Source: Nageia nagi
Taxonomy: Eukaryota; Pinophyta
Reading direction: 5' to 3'
Assembly: GCA_050084985.1 (NCBI GenBank)
Contig: JBITNC010000001.1
Coordinates: forward strand, 162,254,001 to 162,318,000
DNA: 64,000 bases
Of the stretch, positions 33,960-45,572 are shown one piece after another; within the stretch, counting starts at the first letter, position 1, and the number at the start of each line of letters is the position of its first letter. A program made the translations under genes and the position numbers. The notes beneath the pieces are model-generated. The model worked only from the letters and a program-made list of their open reading frames with translations, did not search any database and was not told the DNA's origin.

Positions 33960-34925
33960 CTCATATTATATCTTGCCATCATCTAGCAATTTATACAATT
34001 TATTCCTTAGGATCATACATGCATTTTTTCTATGACCTTTAACCTTGTGATATTCATAAATTATGCTTCATAGTACCAATTAGGTTTTTCATCATGAGGA
34101 CCTAGTTCTTATTTTAGACTAGGCTTGATTAGTCCTTTTTGTAAATAATACTTGAACATAACAACAAGAGCTAAAGATAACTTATTTTTGTTCTTGAAAT
34201 TTTCCTTTTCTTGACTCTTTTATTTCTTTTTAGATGAGGGTTCTACTATGATATGAACCTCTTTATCTTCCTTTTTCTAATTTCTACCTTAGTCTCTTTG
34301 CTAGGGTTTCCATATTTCAAGTCATCTATATCACCTAAGCACTTCTATTTTTGGGAAAGCCTCTGCAAAATCTTTATAAAGGGTAAGGTCATGTAATCTA
34401 GGGCTATGAACTTTAATTTAGTATGGATATTATGAACAAACATAGATGTGACATGAGACTCAGAAAGGGGTTCAGGAATCATGCTCTATATTTTTTGAAA
34501 TATTTGGGAAAATTTATCAAAACATTAATGAGGACCTTGGATATAACTAACTAGATCTAAAACTATCATTTGTTTAAGAGCATAATATTTTAAATTGATA
34601 TAAAATTTTGAGATAAGTTGTACATAGTAGTTAATCAACTTAGCAGGTAAAAAGAAGTACAAATTAAGTGTGTCACCTCTGAATATAGTTAGGAAGTATT
34701 TGGCCATAAAATTATAATTCATCCTATATTTCAACTTGAATTTTATTTTGAAAACCTTTATATGAGCAATAGGATCTCCCTCACCATTGTATGTGTCAAA
34801 AATGGGTTCCACTTGTAACTTGGGTGCCCTAGTATTGCGAATCTCATCACATAGCAAATTCAAATTCCTAGTCTTGGGTGGAAAACCTCCAAAAGATTGA
34901 CTATTTCCCTCAATGTTAGAAGATT
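33960..34925 (-). pseudogene. E2 gag with zinc knuckle (broken)
   Basis: The frame 34863-34525 carries LCDEIRNTRAPKLQVEPIFD, then YNGEGDPIAHIKVFKIKFKL, MAKYFLTIFRGDTLNLYFFL and AKLINYYVQLISKFYINLKY: gag core of Tat elements, where the pattern is YNG-GDP--H---F, FP-TL-G-AL-WY--LP and FSQL---F. The usual W is replaced by L (NLYF). A zinc-knuckle remnant EYHKVKGHRKNACMILRNKL lies near 34080-34010, lacking its first Cys. Confidence 0.85.
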
Positions 34926-35124
34926 AAATTCTTTATTTATTACCATATAGCATCTTCTTAAGGATAACTATAGTGGCCTCATCAAAGCTATTGATCATTA
35001 AAAGAAACTAAGTAAGTTTCATTTCTAAGATACTTGAAATGCTAGATTAGTATTATCTAAAACTCTAGGTTTTTGTTACAACAAGTAAAGGATAATGTGA
35101 TGTATCAAAAATAAATTGGGTTAA

Positions 35125-35490
35125 CCAATTATTATAACTAAAATAATAATTATTAAGGTTATTTATAGAAGAATTAAATTCACCAATTAACTATGAATAA
35201 TAGGAAATCGATGACATGAAAGATGATAATGACCTACTTGAACTTGACCTATCAAAAGTGGATTAATGTAAGTTACAAACTTGTACTTTACCTATGATGA
35301 TTAACAAAGGTGAAATTAAATTTAAAGAGGATGAATGATTAGCTTCCTTGAAATATGAAGCCACCAATCCAATCTCAACCTAGTGGCAACACTAAAAACC
35401 CAACAAAAAGTACCTAGTTATCATTCTAGAATGCCTCTCCCTTTCGCTTGATGTCATCATACCACCTTTAATGTGTTGAATATCATTTCA
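35125..35490. repeat. Diverged direct repeat, copy 1 (partner 44187-44600)
   Basis: Shares with 44187-44600 the order AGGGTTATTTATAGAA-A, GATGATAATGACCTA-TTGAACTT, TTTACCTATGAT and AGAGGATGAATGA, then CTTGATGTCATCAT. Same orientation. It lies beyond the E2 gag start and may be E2 leader or LTR sequence. The copia unit E5 with element B lies between the two copies. Confidence 0.7.
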
Positions 35491-35569
35491 AATATATAAA
35501 AAAGTTTTTTAATTAAATCAAAATTTATTTTTAGGTTTTAATAGTACCTTTGGATACCATATAGGACTT

Positions 35570-36132
35570 GAGGGAATCAAGTCCACAAGACTAAATTCTC
35601 AATTACCGAAGATCATTTGAAGAATCTTTCAATTCTTTAAGTATTAAGAATATAAAATCAAAGTAGTATTAACACAAGATAACACAAATATAAAGTGGTT
35701 CCTCTAACCATGGGAGTACATCCACTAATCTAATATCTTAATCTCAAAGAACACTCTCTTATAATAACTCTTTCTCACTTCTCCTACAACCTAAACAAGA
35801 CCATAACTTTGCTATAAACTTGAGTGAGTGATCTCAATGAGAGGGCATTCTATTTATAGTATAAAATCCTCTCTTGAATCACCCTTTTAACCATTTTATA
35901 TTTTCATGACATGCACCACCTTTTTACCAAAGGTGAATGCTTATGTGATGGAGTGTAGAATAAGTTACATTATCATATTCACAAATACTTAAAATGTATC
36001 AAGTGATACTTTTAAGTATTAATGAATTTACATTATCATATTCACTAAATACTTAAAGTATTTAGGGATACCCTTAAGTAATACATAAATTAAACTAATA
36101 TACCTTATAATAATGCATTATACATTCCAACA
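35570..36132 (-). repeat. Ty1/copia-type LTR, minus orientation
   Basis: On the minus strand it begins TGTTGGAATGTATAATGC at 36132, has a TATA box CTATAAATAGA (35849-35859) and the copia U5-type text GTGGATGTACTCCC-TGGTTAGAGGAACCAC near 35697-35735. The inner end is unclear; TGGTATCC near 35550 resembles an initiator-tRNA primer site. An AGGGAG purine run precedes its start, so it may be the 3' LTR of E5. No target duplication was found. Confidence 0.65.
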
Positions 36133-36859
36133 CTCCCTATTAATGCATTATTGGAGTAAAGTGAAGTGCAAAGAATGAGAGAACAAAGAGAGAGTAAGAG
36201 AGAGTTTTCCTCCATAGAGATATAATTGGACATGAGAGATTGAGACTCACTAATTTAATATTTGAAAAAATGTTTTATAATGCAATCATTAACCATAACT
36301 AGTTTTACTGTATAAAGTAGTCATTCAACAACAAGTTGACATGATGAGCCTTCATGAGCCTACCCATTTGAAGTAGGTAACCTGTACTCTTAAGAAGAAA
36401 CTTGCAAGCTACAAGAACCTCATAAAAAAGATAAGTTATATGCATTATATAAATATTTATATCATCATAAGATAGATAAATCAAGTAATGTCACTCTTAA
36501 ACTAATGAATGGTGCACTATAAGTCATCACGAAGATACCAAGCTAATACTTATAGTTACCTATTATATAAAATATGTGTTGAACAATATTAAATAATAAA
36601 TTATAAGCACATATGAGGTCCTCACATATGGATAACTAAATATTACAAAAAATTGAATATTGGTTCCTCACATATGGATAATTGAAGCAATGCTAGCAGA
36701 AGCCATTATATGCTAAAAAAATATACTAGTTCCTCATATAGATTGACTAACCATAAAGGCTTACATAAAATATTAACAATATAATGCAAAAAAAATCCTT
36801 ATAAGGATGAATTTATCATCATATAAATGAATTCAATAAGAATTTAACATTCAATCCCC

Positions 36860-37241
36860 CTTGAGGAAACTTCACCAACATAATAGACTCCCTAAGCTTA
36901 TTGAACTAAACTTCAAAAAAGGGCTTAGTGAACAAATTATTAGAGTTTAGGATTGATAGACAATACTACAATTGTAGGATACCATATAGAACCTTCTCCG
37001 TAAAAAAATATTTTTGGATTTCAACATGTTTGTTCTATGATGGAACACAGGGTTCTTTACTAAATAAATAGTCAACTGATTATCTGAAGAAATATGAGAT
37101 GGGTGAGATGCTCATACCTAATTTCTTTTATAATATGCCTCAACTAAATGGCTTCTTAGTCTATAAATGATATAGCTTGATATTTTCCCTGTATGGTAGA
37201 GAGAGAAGTAATAAGATACTTCTTGAAATCCCAAGAGATAG
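36860..37241 (-). pseudogene. E5 RNase H, C-terminal part
   Basis: From 37241 leftward the minus strand reads GAISWDFKKYLITSLSTIQG then KYQAIS, matching copia I-WSSKKQP-VALSTTEAEY-A with drift at the catalytic Glu. Later ends LFTKPFFEV, FNKLRESIMLVKFPQGG (about 36950-36860), the normal copia C-terminus. Many stops are present. Confidence 0.75.
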
Positions 37242-37246
37242 CACCT

Positions 37247-38490
37247 TATGATGTCCCATTTGGACTATTGAGAAAATGTGTCATGGTCACTTTGTAGTCT
37301 AGTATTTTTTTATGGTCTTGTTGTACATGTGTAGCTCAAGTAAGAGCTTATGGTATATGGACCCCACTATGATCCCAATAATGGGATGTCTCCCCTTGAG
37401 TAGTTTTGTATTAGTTTTTAATAGGTTATCTTGTATTATGGGAATATTTACATAGGCATGAGTCCTATAAAATGTAGAGTGAGTAGAAGGATACACTAGC
37501 ATTGGGAGAGCCCCACTAACTTGACGTTGGCTTATGAGGTCACTTGGACCCCCACATCAGCTTAAGGAGCCCATTAAACCCCACATTAGCTTAAGAAGGC
37601 CCATCAGAGCCCACATAAACTTAAGGAGGCCCATTAGATCTGATGTTAACCTTGAGGGCCTTTATGACCCCCACATTGGCATGGTTGACCTGTTGACCCC
37701 AACATTGGAATAGGCTTAGCTTGGGATAATAATGAGGTATGATGAATAGACACATGAGGCTATATATTGAGGATGGAGCTCCATGAAGAGGTTAGCTATT
37801 GATTATACTTCTGCTATACTAAACCTAATCAAGCATACAAGTCTTAGAAATGCTGAGCATTATTCCTAAACAACATCTAGAGGAGTGACAAGGTTGGGAA
37901 CCTAGCATTCTATGACTTAGGTGGGTCACCTAGTCCATCTAGTGGTATTCCAAGGGTGAGCTTGTACCTTCAATTATCACCAAGGTTCAAGGAGGCTCCT
38001 TTACAAAAGAGGACTTAGAGTCTAAGGGAGTTAATCTTTCCTAGGGTGTTCAACTTGTATAAGGGTTTGGAACCCTAGAGTTAGATGTTGAGATCCTCTT
38101 TATACACCATTGTTATTCCATGGTATAATATAGCTTATATCTATCTCATCATTATTTTGTTCCCTTTGTATACATGCATTATGATATACTAGTGTTGAAA
38201 GCTTATTTTGGCTCAGTATTATGGTTTAACCCCATCGTGGGTAGTTCTATGTGGTCCATTATTATTATGTTGTAGTCATGTGGTTAGCTTAATGCTAGAG
38301 AATCCCTAGGAGATAACATCAACTTTTTGGGATCATTATTTCATGTGATGTGTAGTAAGGAAGACCTAGGAGACCCACATTGGTACATTAAGGTATTTTG
38401 TATTCCCTAGAGGGAAATCATTAGGTGCTTGAGGTTTATAGAAGTGCTAGCTTTGTTTATTTTTGCTAAGGGTGATTTTAGATCATCACA
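37247..38490 (+). repeat. Element B 5' LTR
   Basis: 1244 bp. TATA-like CTATATATT at about 37760. At 37515-37690 a C-rich ~35-bp motif (GAGGCCCATTAGACCCC, CCCCCACATTGGC) recurs about five times. About 250 bp (37825-38050) are absent from the 3' LTR. Confidence 0.92.
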
Positions 38491-38492
38491 AG

Positions 38493-38504
38493 TGGTATCA
38501 AAGC
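38493..38504 (+). promoter_or_regulatory. Element B primer-binding site (initiator Met tRNA)
   Basis: TGGTATCAAAGC two bases after the 5' LTR differs by one base from TGGTATCAGAGC, the sequence complementary to the plant initiator tRNA-Met 3' end. This fixes the plus orientation. Confidence 0.9.
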
Positions 38505-38529
38505 CTATATCTTACCATCTTGAGGGAAT

Positions 38530-39870
38530 GGAGGGCCAATATATAGTCACTATGAAGAAGTTAAAATATGGTTTGAAGGTGTTTCATCATTTTCTCTAGA
38601 GGTTTGAGGAGGAAAAGATCCCAATGGAGGAAAGGAGAAAGCTCATTTGGTATCTTGGTGAAAGACATACATATAGAATGTGTAAGAAAAAGGGGAGGCC
38701 ATGCCTACCCATACTAGATCTTATGCACAAGACACAACTATGAGTTAAGATCTTACTCTAGATCTATCATGGCATGGTTGAGGCATTCCAAAGAGATGTC
38801 ACCTTTCACGTGGACCAAAACTTGTTGGGGTATGGGGTGAAATCATGGGATAAAAACATCATTAGGGAGATTAGGATCAACCCAACCCCAACATCCAATC
38901 CAAAGAAGGGTTTTAATAAGGATATAGCCCTATATATAAAGAAGAAATTCAAATAAGAAATAGCACCCCAACCTAATGCCATGAGCCATAAATCAAAATC
39001 AAATATGAAAGTGATCTTGATGAAGAATGTATATGCTACAATATAGAAGGGAGCTATTAAGGGGGCATGCATCTTTATATTAGCTAAGGGAGGACCCACA
39101 TTAAACATTAGGGAGGCTAAGAAGCATACATATAAGATTCAATGAATACTAGATCAATATCTTGATGCATTTAAGGATGATACCCTAGATTAGAAGAAGA
39201 TAGAAAGAGAGGCCATGCTACAACTTGAGGAACTAGGAGGGGTCATGTTTGTCATGGAGTCCCCATACCCCATGTTGCATTATGGGGATATTATAGGGGG
39301 AACATCAAGTATGGAAGAGCTCTTATGTCCCACATTATAGTTTGAGGAGCATGGAGTGTGCATAGTTGTATTGGATGGCCCATCATGACATACATTGGGC
39401 ATGAGGGGGATTAGGCATCCCATGTTGGATCAAGAAGTGGCTGATCACCCTACCTTAGGTTTGAAGGAGATAGAACCTACCATGTTGAGTTGTTAAAAGA
39501 TTTAAGGCCTCACATAAAAGTTAGAGGAGCTTAGTGAGCTTAGGTTGAGGCTTAGGAGGCTTGGGCACCCCACATCAAGATTGGAAGAGGTGGAGATTGC
39601 TACATTGCGCATCAGTAGGCTTATGGGATCCACATTAGATTTGGAAGGAGCCAAAGATGCTATAAAGAATCCTTGGGGTATTAAATACCCAATGTTGGGG
39701 ATAAGGTTGATAAAACCTCTCATAAGGAGCTTTGGGATACTTGAACACCTCATGTTGGACCTTAAGCAAAGGAGGCATGTCATGTTGAAATATAAGGAGA
39801 GATTCATTAGTTGAGACTCTTGGAGAGTTTGAGCACCATAGATCCATAGAAATCTCAGCTTAGAGAATGA
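38530..39870 (+). pseudogene. Element B internal ORF 1, unrecognised
   Basis: A plus-strand reading starts near ATGGAGGGCCAATAT (38528) and can be followed with about ten stops to 39870. Legible parts are KLIWYLGERHTYRMCKKKGR, then VEAFQRDVTFHVDQNLLGYG and VKSWDKNIIREIRINP (38780-38885), and a Leu-rich tail with a loose recurring pattern H-P-ML-LEE (39300-39800), e.g. LRRLGHPTSRLEEVEIATLR. No gag, zinc knuckle or protease motif was seen. The CKKKGRPC text near 38680 is too short to call a zinc site. Confidence 0.4.
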
Positions 39871-40269
39871 GCTCCTTGCTTTGGGAAGGTATGAATTACT
39901 CTTCAACACATTCTTTTTTTATCACTAATCTTGTTCTTAGTATGGATAATTGAATACAGAAAAGAAAAGAGCCTATTGATAGCTACATCACTTGCAAATC
40001 CATTAGAGGATCCCCTCTTATAGTTTTAGTCTGCAAGGAGATTCTTGTAGCCATGAGTATGTAACATTATCTTCTAAATTACCATATGAGGTGTTAGAGG
40101 TATGCATGGTCTATCTGCTTAGCCTTGTTGGTTTCATATCTCACTTTGGAAGACAAAGGCTTTAACAATGCAACAATGAGAGTAATCATACTATCATTAA
40201 CTATCATTGTTTGGAGGGCTATTATTGCAGTGTTTTTGATCATAATTAACATGATCATGTAGGCTACAT

Positions 40270-41473
40270 ATGATGGTATGTTGACTGATAAATTCAAGGT
40301 TGCATTTGATGTTGTTTTCCACACATTATGGGATGTGTTTGATGATGTTATAATGGATGTAAGAGGAGAAGCAAATGCTAACATTGTTATACATGGGACT
40401 AATGCATTTGATGAATTTGAAGCTACTATTCACATAGGGAAGGTTGCATTTGTTGATACTCTTGAGGTTGCACTTAGAAGTGTATTGGTTGCCAATTTAA
40501 GGGGACTATGGATGCATCATCTTGTGATAGTTTGAGGGCTAGTAATCACTTACTATGGGTTGCACATGTTAGGGTGTTGGCTAATAATGATAAGGGAATA
40601 ACTATGGCATTTATGGGGAATTCCATTCATGCCTTAAGAGCTACACTTGATGACATGTTGGTTGCATCTGATTGGATTGTGTATGAGGACACATCTACTA
40701 ATTTTTTAAAGGCTATAATTGATGTCATAATGATTGATGCATTTTCAAGAATGAAGAGGTTGCTATTGTCACAAGCTACACTATGATCCCCGTGAAGATT
40801 GAGATGGTTGTTAAGAATAGAATGTAAATAACACTTAAGCAATGCATAGGGGATATTGCTATGATTTTAGAGGCTAATTTAGGAGCTATTGTTAACACAT
40901 CATTGAAGATTTCATGGACTACATATCCTACAAATTTTGATATTATATTCATGCCACTTCTTGAGGGTAGTGTGATGGCATAGTTGATGTTGGAGAAGGG
41001 TCATTTTGATGATGCATGGGATTGTCCTTGCATATATTGATTTTAAGAATTGTCTTACATGAGTTGATAACTAAGATTGATGTCTCGTTGATTTTTGTTA
41101 GTAGTTGTACTATTACTATGTGCTATGATAATAGATTGAGTATTATTAGGTTGGATTTCATGGCATTCATAGATAACATTGAAGACTTGATGTTGGCAAC
41201 CATGAGCACATATTTGCACATTGATTAGGGAGTCTTGAGGACTAATGATGATTCATTGCATGCTAATTTTTGGAGGGATATTAGGCACACCCTTGAGGTT
41301 GAATTTATTGATCTTAATGTAGTTTCAATGGAAACTTGGAGAGTTATGTCTCTACACGATGATATTGTCTTAGCACCCTTGGAGTATGATGTGTTCTAGT
41401 CTCTAAGGTGGCTTTGGTATATTATATTGTATTATAGTTAATTGAGGGAAAGTAATCCCTAGAGGGAAGGCTT
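40270..41473 (+). pseudogene. Element B internal ORF 2 region, unrecognised
   Basis: Frames 40278-40535, 40508-40786 and 41016-41228 read Val/Ala/Asp-rich text with a recurring flavour, e.g. VAFDVVFHTLWDVFDDVIMD, VAFVDTLEVALRSVLVANLR and LRATLDDMLVASDWIVYEDT, suggesting a repeat of roughly 40-60 residues. Stops and overlaps show decay. No known family. The last part before the 3' LTR (41230-41473) shows a weak purine run AGAGGGAAGG. Confidence 0.35.
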
Positions 41474-42513
41474 TGTGACATCTCGTTTGGACCATTGAGA
41501 AAATGTGTCATGGTTAGTTTGTAATGTAGTGTTAGTTTATGGTCTTATTATACATGTGTAACTCAAGCAAGAGCTTATGGTATATGGACCCCATAATGAG
41601 CCTAGTAATGGTACATATCCCCTTGAGTAGTGTTGTATTATTTGTAATGGGTTATCCTAGATTATGGGAATCCCTAGATAGGCATGAGCCCTGTATAGTA
41701 TAGAGTGAGTAAAAGGATACACTAGCATTAGGAGGGCCCTATTTACCCCATGTTGGCTTATGAGGTCAATTTGACCCCCATGTCAGCTTGAGGAGGCCCA
41801 TTACACCCACATTATCTTAAGGAGGTCCACCAGACCCCACTTTAATGTTGAGGGCCTTTACGACCCCCATGTTGGCATACTAGGCCCATGGTACCCCCAC
41901 ATTAGCATAATAGGCCAATATGACCCCCATGTTAGCATGGTTGATTTGTTGACTCCAACATTAGAATATATTTGGATTGGAATGATAACAAGGCATGATG
42001 GATAGACATGTGAGGCTATATATTAAAAATGGAGCTCCATGAGAAGGTTAGCTATTTATTATACTTCTTCTATTTAGCTTGTACAAGGGTTTGGAACCCT
42101 AGATTTGGATGTTGAAATCTTCATTGTACTCTATTATTATTCCATGATATAATATAGCTTATGTCTCTCTCATCATTATGTTGTTCCCTTTATATACATG
42201 CATTGTGATATACCAATGTTGGAAGCTTTTTCTGGCTTAGTATTATGGTGTGGCCCCATCATGGGTATTTCTATGTTGTCCATTGTTGTTGTGTTGCAAT
42301 CATGTGGTTAGCTTAGTGTTAGAGAATCCCTAGGGGCTAACATCAACTTTTGGGTTTATTATTGGGTGTGGTGTGTAGTAAGGAAGACCTAGGAGGCCCA
42401 AGTTAGTACATTAAGGTATTTTGTATGCCCTAGAGGGAAATAATTGGGTGCTAGAGGGTTATAAAAGCCCTAGCTTGGTTTGTTTTTACTAAGGATGATT
42501 TTAGATCATTACA
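41474..42513 (+). repeat. Element B 3' LTR
   Basis: 1040 bp, starts TGTGACATCTCG. TATA-like CTATATATT at about 42016. Carries one more copy of the C-rich motif (41880-41945) than the 5' LTR but lacks a ~250-bp middle section. Divergence from the 5' LTR is clearly higher than in elements A and C. Confidence 0.92.
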
Positions 42514-42518
42514 CACAT

Positions 42519-43480
42519 GAAGTAATGCTAAACACATAAGCAAAGGTTGATTTCTTGTCATCTTTATCTTTATTATAGTAAGTTGAGAGAATAAATAAGG
42601 GAAACTTGGAATCCTTGAGAGCAATATCCTTCATTACCGTAACATACCTTAAGATTTTCTTAACAATATTAAGGTGCTCAACATATAATTTTTGCATAAA
42701 TTGTACCATAAGATTTATTGCAAAGGCAATATATAGCCTAGAGATAGTTAAATAATTAAAACTACCAATAAATTACCTATAAGATGTAGCATCATCCAAC
42801 TGAGAGTTGGATCTAAGAGATAGAGTGATTTAAGGAGATATTAGGATTGCAATAGATTTGTACTCCTCTATTCCAAACTTTTACAATACATATGAGATAT
42901 GCTTAGATTAACTAAGGTATATATAATCCTTATATTGGTACACTTACATACTAAGGTAGTAGTGCAAGAGACCATGATTAATCATTTCAAATATTGCCTT
43001 AAGTTTGGATTGCATGATCTCATCATTATTTTCTATGATCAAAAGATCATCTGTGTAGAGAAGAATTAATACAAAGTCTTGTCCTTGATTTAGCTCATAT
43101 AGATATGAATCAAAGAAGAATTTAGAGAACCCAATATCTATAAAGTATTCTAAAATCTTTCTATATTAAGCTCTAGGTGCTTACTTAAGTGCATACAAGC
43201 ACTTCATTAACTTGCAAATAATGGAATCTTTTCCTTCCATAAAAAACCTTTTTGGTTGATTCATATAGATCTCCACATCTAAGAAACCATTGAGAAAAGC
43301 ACTCTTGATATCAAGTTAAAAAACTTTCTATCCTTCAATTGCTGACAGAGCAAGGATTAACCTAATTGTGGGCATATTTTCCACTGGAGCAAAGGTTTAC
43401 TCATAATCAACTCCATATTATTGAGCAAAACCCTAGGCTACTAAACTTGTCTTGTATTTCTCATTTCTCCAACTAAATTA
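42519..43480 (-). pseudogene. E5 copia RT and start of RNase H (broken)
   Basis: The minus strand reads LDIKSAFLNGFLDVEIYMNQ (about 43315-43255), LMKCLYALK then APRA (43215-43170), and LILLYTDDLLIIENN with YTDD codons at 43048-43059. Then YLTISRLYIAFAINLM and, at 42709-42519, LNIVKKILRYVTVMKDIALK and KDDKKSTFAYVFS of RNase H. The frame stops at the element B insertion. TAG/TAA stops are frequent. Confidence 0.88.
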
Positions 43481-43747
43481 TATTTTACCTTGTAAATCCA
43501 CTTATTACCAATCACATTCAATTCATTGGGATAGGAAACTAAATCTCAATTTTGATTTTTTATTAGAGCCTCATACTCCACTTTTATGGATTTCATCCAA
43601 CATTAATTCTTAGAATATTCCTTGAATGATGCTTGGGATCATTTTTGTTATCAATTTTAGCAAAGAAGGATTTGCTTAAGATCATATTTCTCATTATCCT
43701 TTATGTGTGAGAATTTTTCTCCTTAGGTGACTTATCTACATTGACAT

Positions 43748-44100
43748 CTAACCAATTAGGTGCAACAAAAGAGTTATCAAGATAATCCAAGTCCTCATAG
43801 GAAGCAAATTCCTTAAGAATTTCATTAAACGTTTCATACCTTGATATGAATAGTAATATAGAGGAAGGAGAGTAGAGCCTATATCCTTTGTGATGTTAGT
43901 TTTCTTTCCCGTCCATGTCTCATATGCATTTTTTCTTTCAACTACTTTCATGGGGCATCTATTCAGGGTGTAGATTGTAGTGTTTATACCATCACCCTAT
44001 AAGAAATTAGGAATATTTGATCAAAGATGTTAATTTTAATTACTTTCCTACATGCTTATCTCTTATATCTCTTTCATGCACCCTAAGCCTTCATAAATCA
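43748..44100 (-). pseudogene. E5 copia integrase fragment
   Basis: The 67-codon frame has RKNAYETWTGKKTNITKD, which matches the copia integrase block T-YE-W-GKKP-VSHLRVFG. Its continuation ends in stops. Sequence right of about 44100 no longer reads as integrase. Confidence 0.7.
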
Positions 44101-44186
44101 GGTAATGATCTATATACTAGGTTGAATAGTAAAAATTAGTTCATCCTTAGTGACTTGATTGATTATGATTCATGGGCATGTGTGTT

Positions 44187-44600
44187 ATAACTAAAAAATA
44201 ATAATAAAATACTATTTACTAGGGTTATTTATAGAATATTTAAATAACAAATTTAACCATGAAATAACATAAAGGTGATAATACAAATGATGACAATGAT
44301 CTATTCGAACTTAACATATCAAAACTAGATTTACAAAATATACTAACCTATAGTTTACCTATGATAGAAAATAGAGGTAATATTTAGATGAAAGGGGATG
44401 AATGAAGAGCCTCTAAGGAATGGAGCTAGATATTTGACCTCAACCCAATTTCAATGCTAGGAACCCAATGATGTCCCTCAACTGCCTTTACAATTTAGCC
44501 TCACCCTTTGTTTGATGTCATCATCTTTACTTCAATGCTCATAATATCACTTGCATATGACTAAACTATAGCAGGCATATGAAGCTTAGAGTATAACAAT
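44187..44600. repeat. Diverged direct repeat, copy 2 (partner 35125-35490)
   Basis: See the shared words listed under the partner. It lies between the end of E5 and the E3 5' LTR. About 190 bp of unassigned sequence follow. Confidence 0.7.
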
Positions 44601-45572
44601 TTCTAGAAATGATAGGTGGCTCTAAGAAACACCAGTCAATAATGATACAAGCAATTACCACTTATCAAGGATTTAGGATTATGTTAGATCATGTCATATC
44701 TATGATCATTCACATCCTTTCACCTTTATAAGTAACAGGTAAATTACCAAGGTTCCTCCTTGGGTTTATTATGATGTCGACCAACCTATTCCTATATTCT
44801 TTTAGAATTGCACTCTAGGTTGGGGTAACATACTATCATTTTTTTATTCTTTCATTCTTTTTCATAAAATTCTTTCTATTCCAACTCTCTTCCTTTTAAA
44901 ATTAAATTTGAATTTTTTATTAGCCCTAAGATTGAAGAATTTTAGGTGTTGTTAAGATCCAACTATTGTATGTATAATCTAGCTATTGTATATATGGGCC
45001 TTATCTTTGATATTTTTGCTTTATAAATTTCTAATCAAAGTCAATCAGGTGTTGTAATAATTCTTAGGGATTAACCTTAAGTCATATTCATAGTCAAATG
45101 GTGTGAAAACTGTATCTATAAAAGAATTATGTATAGGAAGAGAAAAGTCTAAGGAAGTGTTTGAGAGTTGTAAATACAATGTCTAGAAAGAGTTATAATA
45201 ATAGTCTTTAAGAGTTGTAAATATAGTGTTTGAGAGTAGTTGTAAACACAATGTCCAAGAGTTTTTATAAATATAAGTTCAAGTTATGTCCAAGTAATCA
45301 ACAAGAGGTGCCTAGAAGTAAATAGAGCCTATCAATTTTGAGTGATGATATCAAAAATTTTAGCTAAAATCAATGGGTCCTAGAATAAGTAATGGTAGGT
45401 GATGATTCAAGAAGATCCTAGATAGAGCCTACCAATTTTGAATTATGATGTTAGAACTTATTGCTAAAATTAGTAGGTCCTAGAATAAGTAATAATGAGT
45501 GTTGATTCAAGAAGATCCCAAATAGAGCCCACTGATTTTGAGTGATGATGTCAAAATTTTTAACTAAAGTCA

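Larger units (their letters stand above)
18600..35490 (-). mobile_element. E2: Ty3/gypsy Tat-type remnant, split by element A
   Basis: Two halves of one minus-strand element (18600-20456 and 31565-35490) are separated by element A. Removing A and one copy of its ATATT duplication joins the RT reading frame. Order on the minus strand: gag, zinc knuckle, protease, RT, RNase H, archaeal-type RNase H, integrase start. It is cut off inside the N-terminal part of the integrase near 18600, and no LTR was proven. The RT-RH-aRNH order is the common Tat layout and differs from E1 and E3. Confidence 0.85.
37247..42513 (+). mobile_element. Element B: 5.3-kb non-autonomous LTR retrotransposon without recognisable polymerase
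   Basis: LTRs at 37247-38490 and 41474-42513 bracket a 2.98-kb interior. Ancestral start is TGTGATGTCCC (5' copy has TA for TG) and end ATCAT-ACA. Flanks are CACCT (37242-37246) and CACAT (42514-42518), a 5-bp duplication with one mismatch. An initiator-Met-type primer site follows the 5' LTR. No gag, protease, RT or integrase motif was recognised. It splits the RNase H of E5. Confidence 0.9.
36133..44150 (-). mobile_element. E5: Ty1/copia remnant, split by element B
   Basis: Minus-strand copia sequence in two parts: 42519-44150 (integrase, RT, start of RNase H) and 36133-37241 (rest of RNase H, purine tract CAAGGGGGATTG near 36855). Element B lies between them in the RNase H. The copy lacks gag, protease and a 5' LTR, ending near 44150 against the repeat copy at 44187. 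Confidence 0.85.

Noticed and set aside
35540-35570. Primer site TGGTATCC on the minus strand proving the copia LTR is a 5' LTR
   Set aside because: Only eight bases match, the LTR end beside it is not a clear CA, and a purine run at the other end argues for a 3' LTR.
38806-39909. Minus-strand ORFs, up to 135 codons
   Set aside because: Antisense to element B coding text; no recognisable family and they are not conserved with the element's orientation signals.
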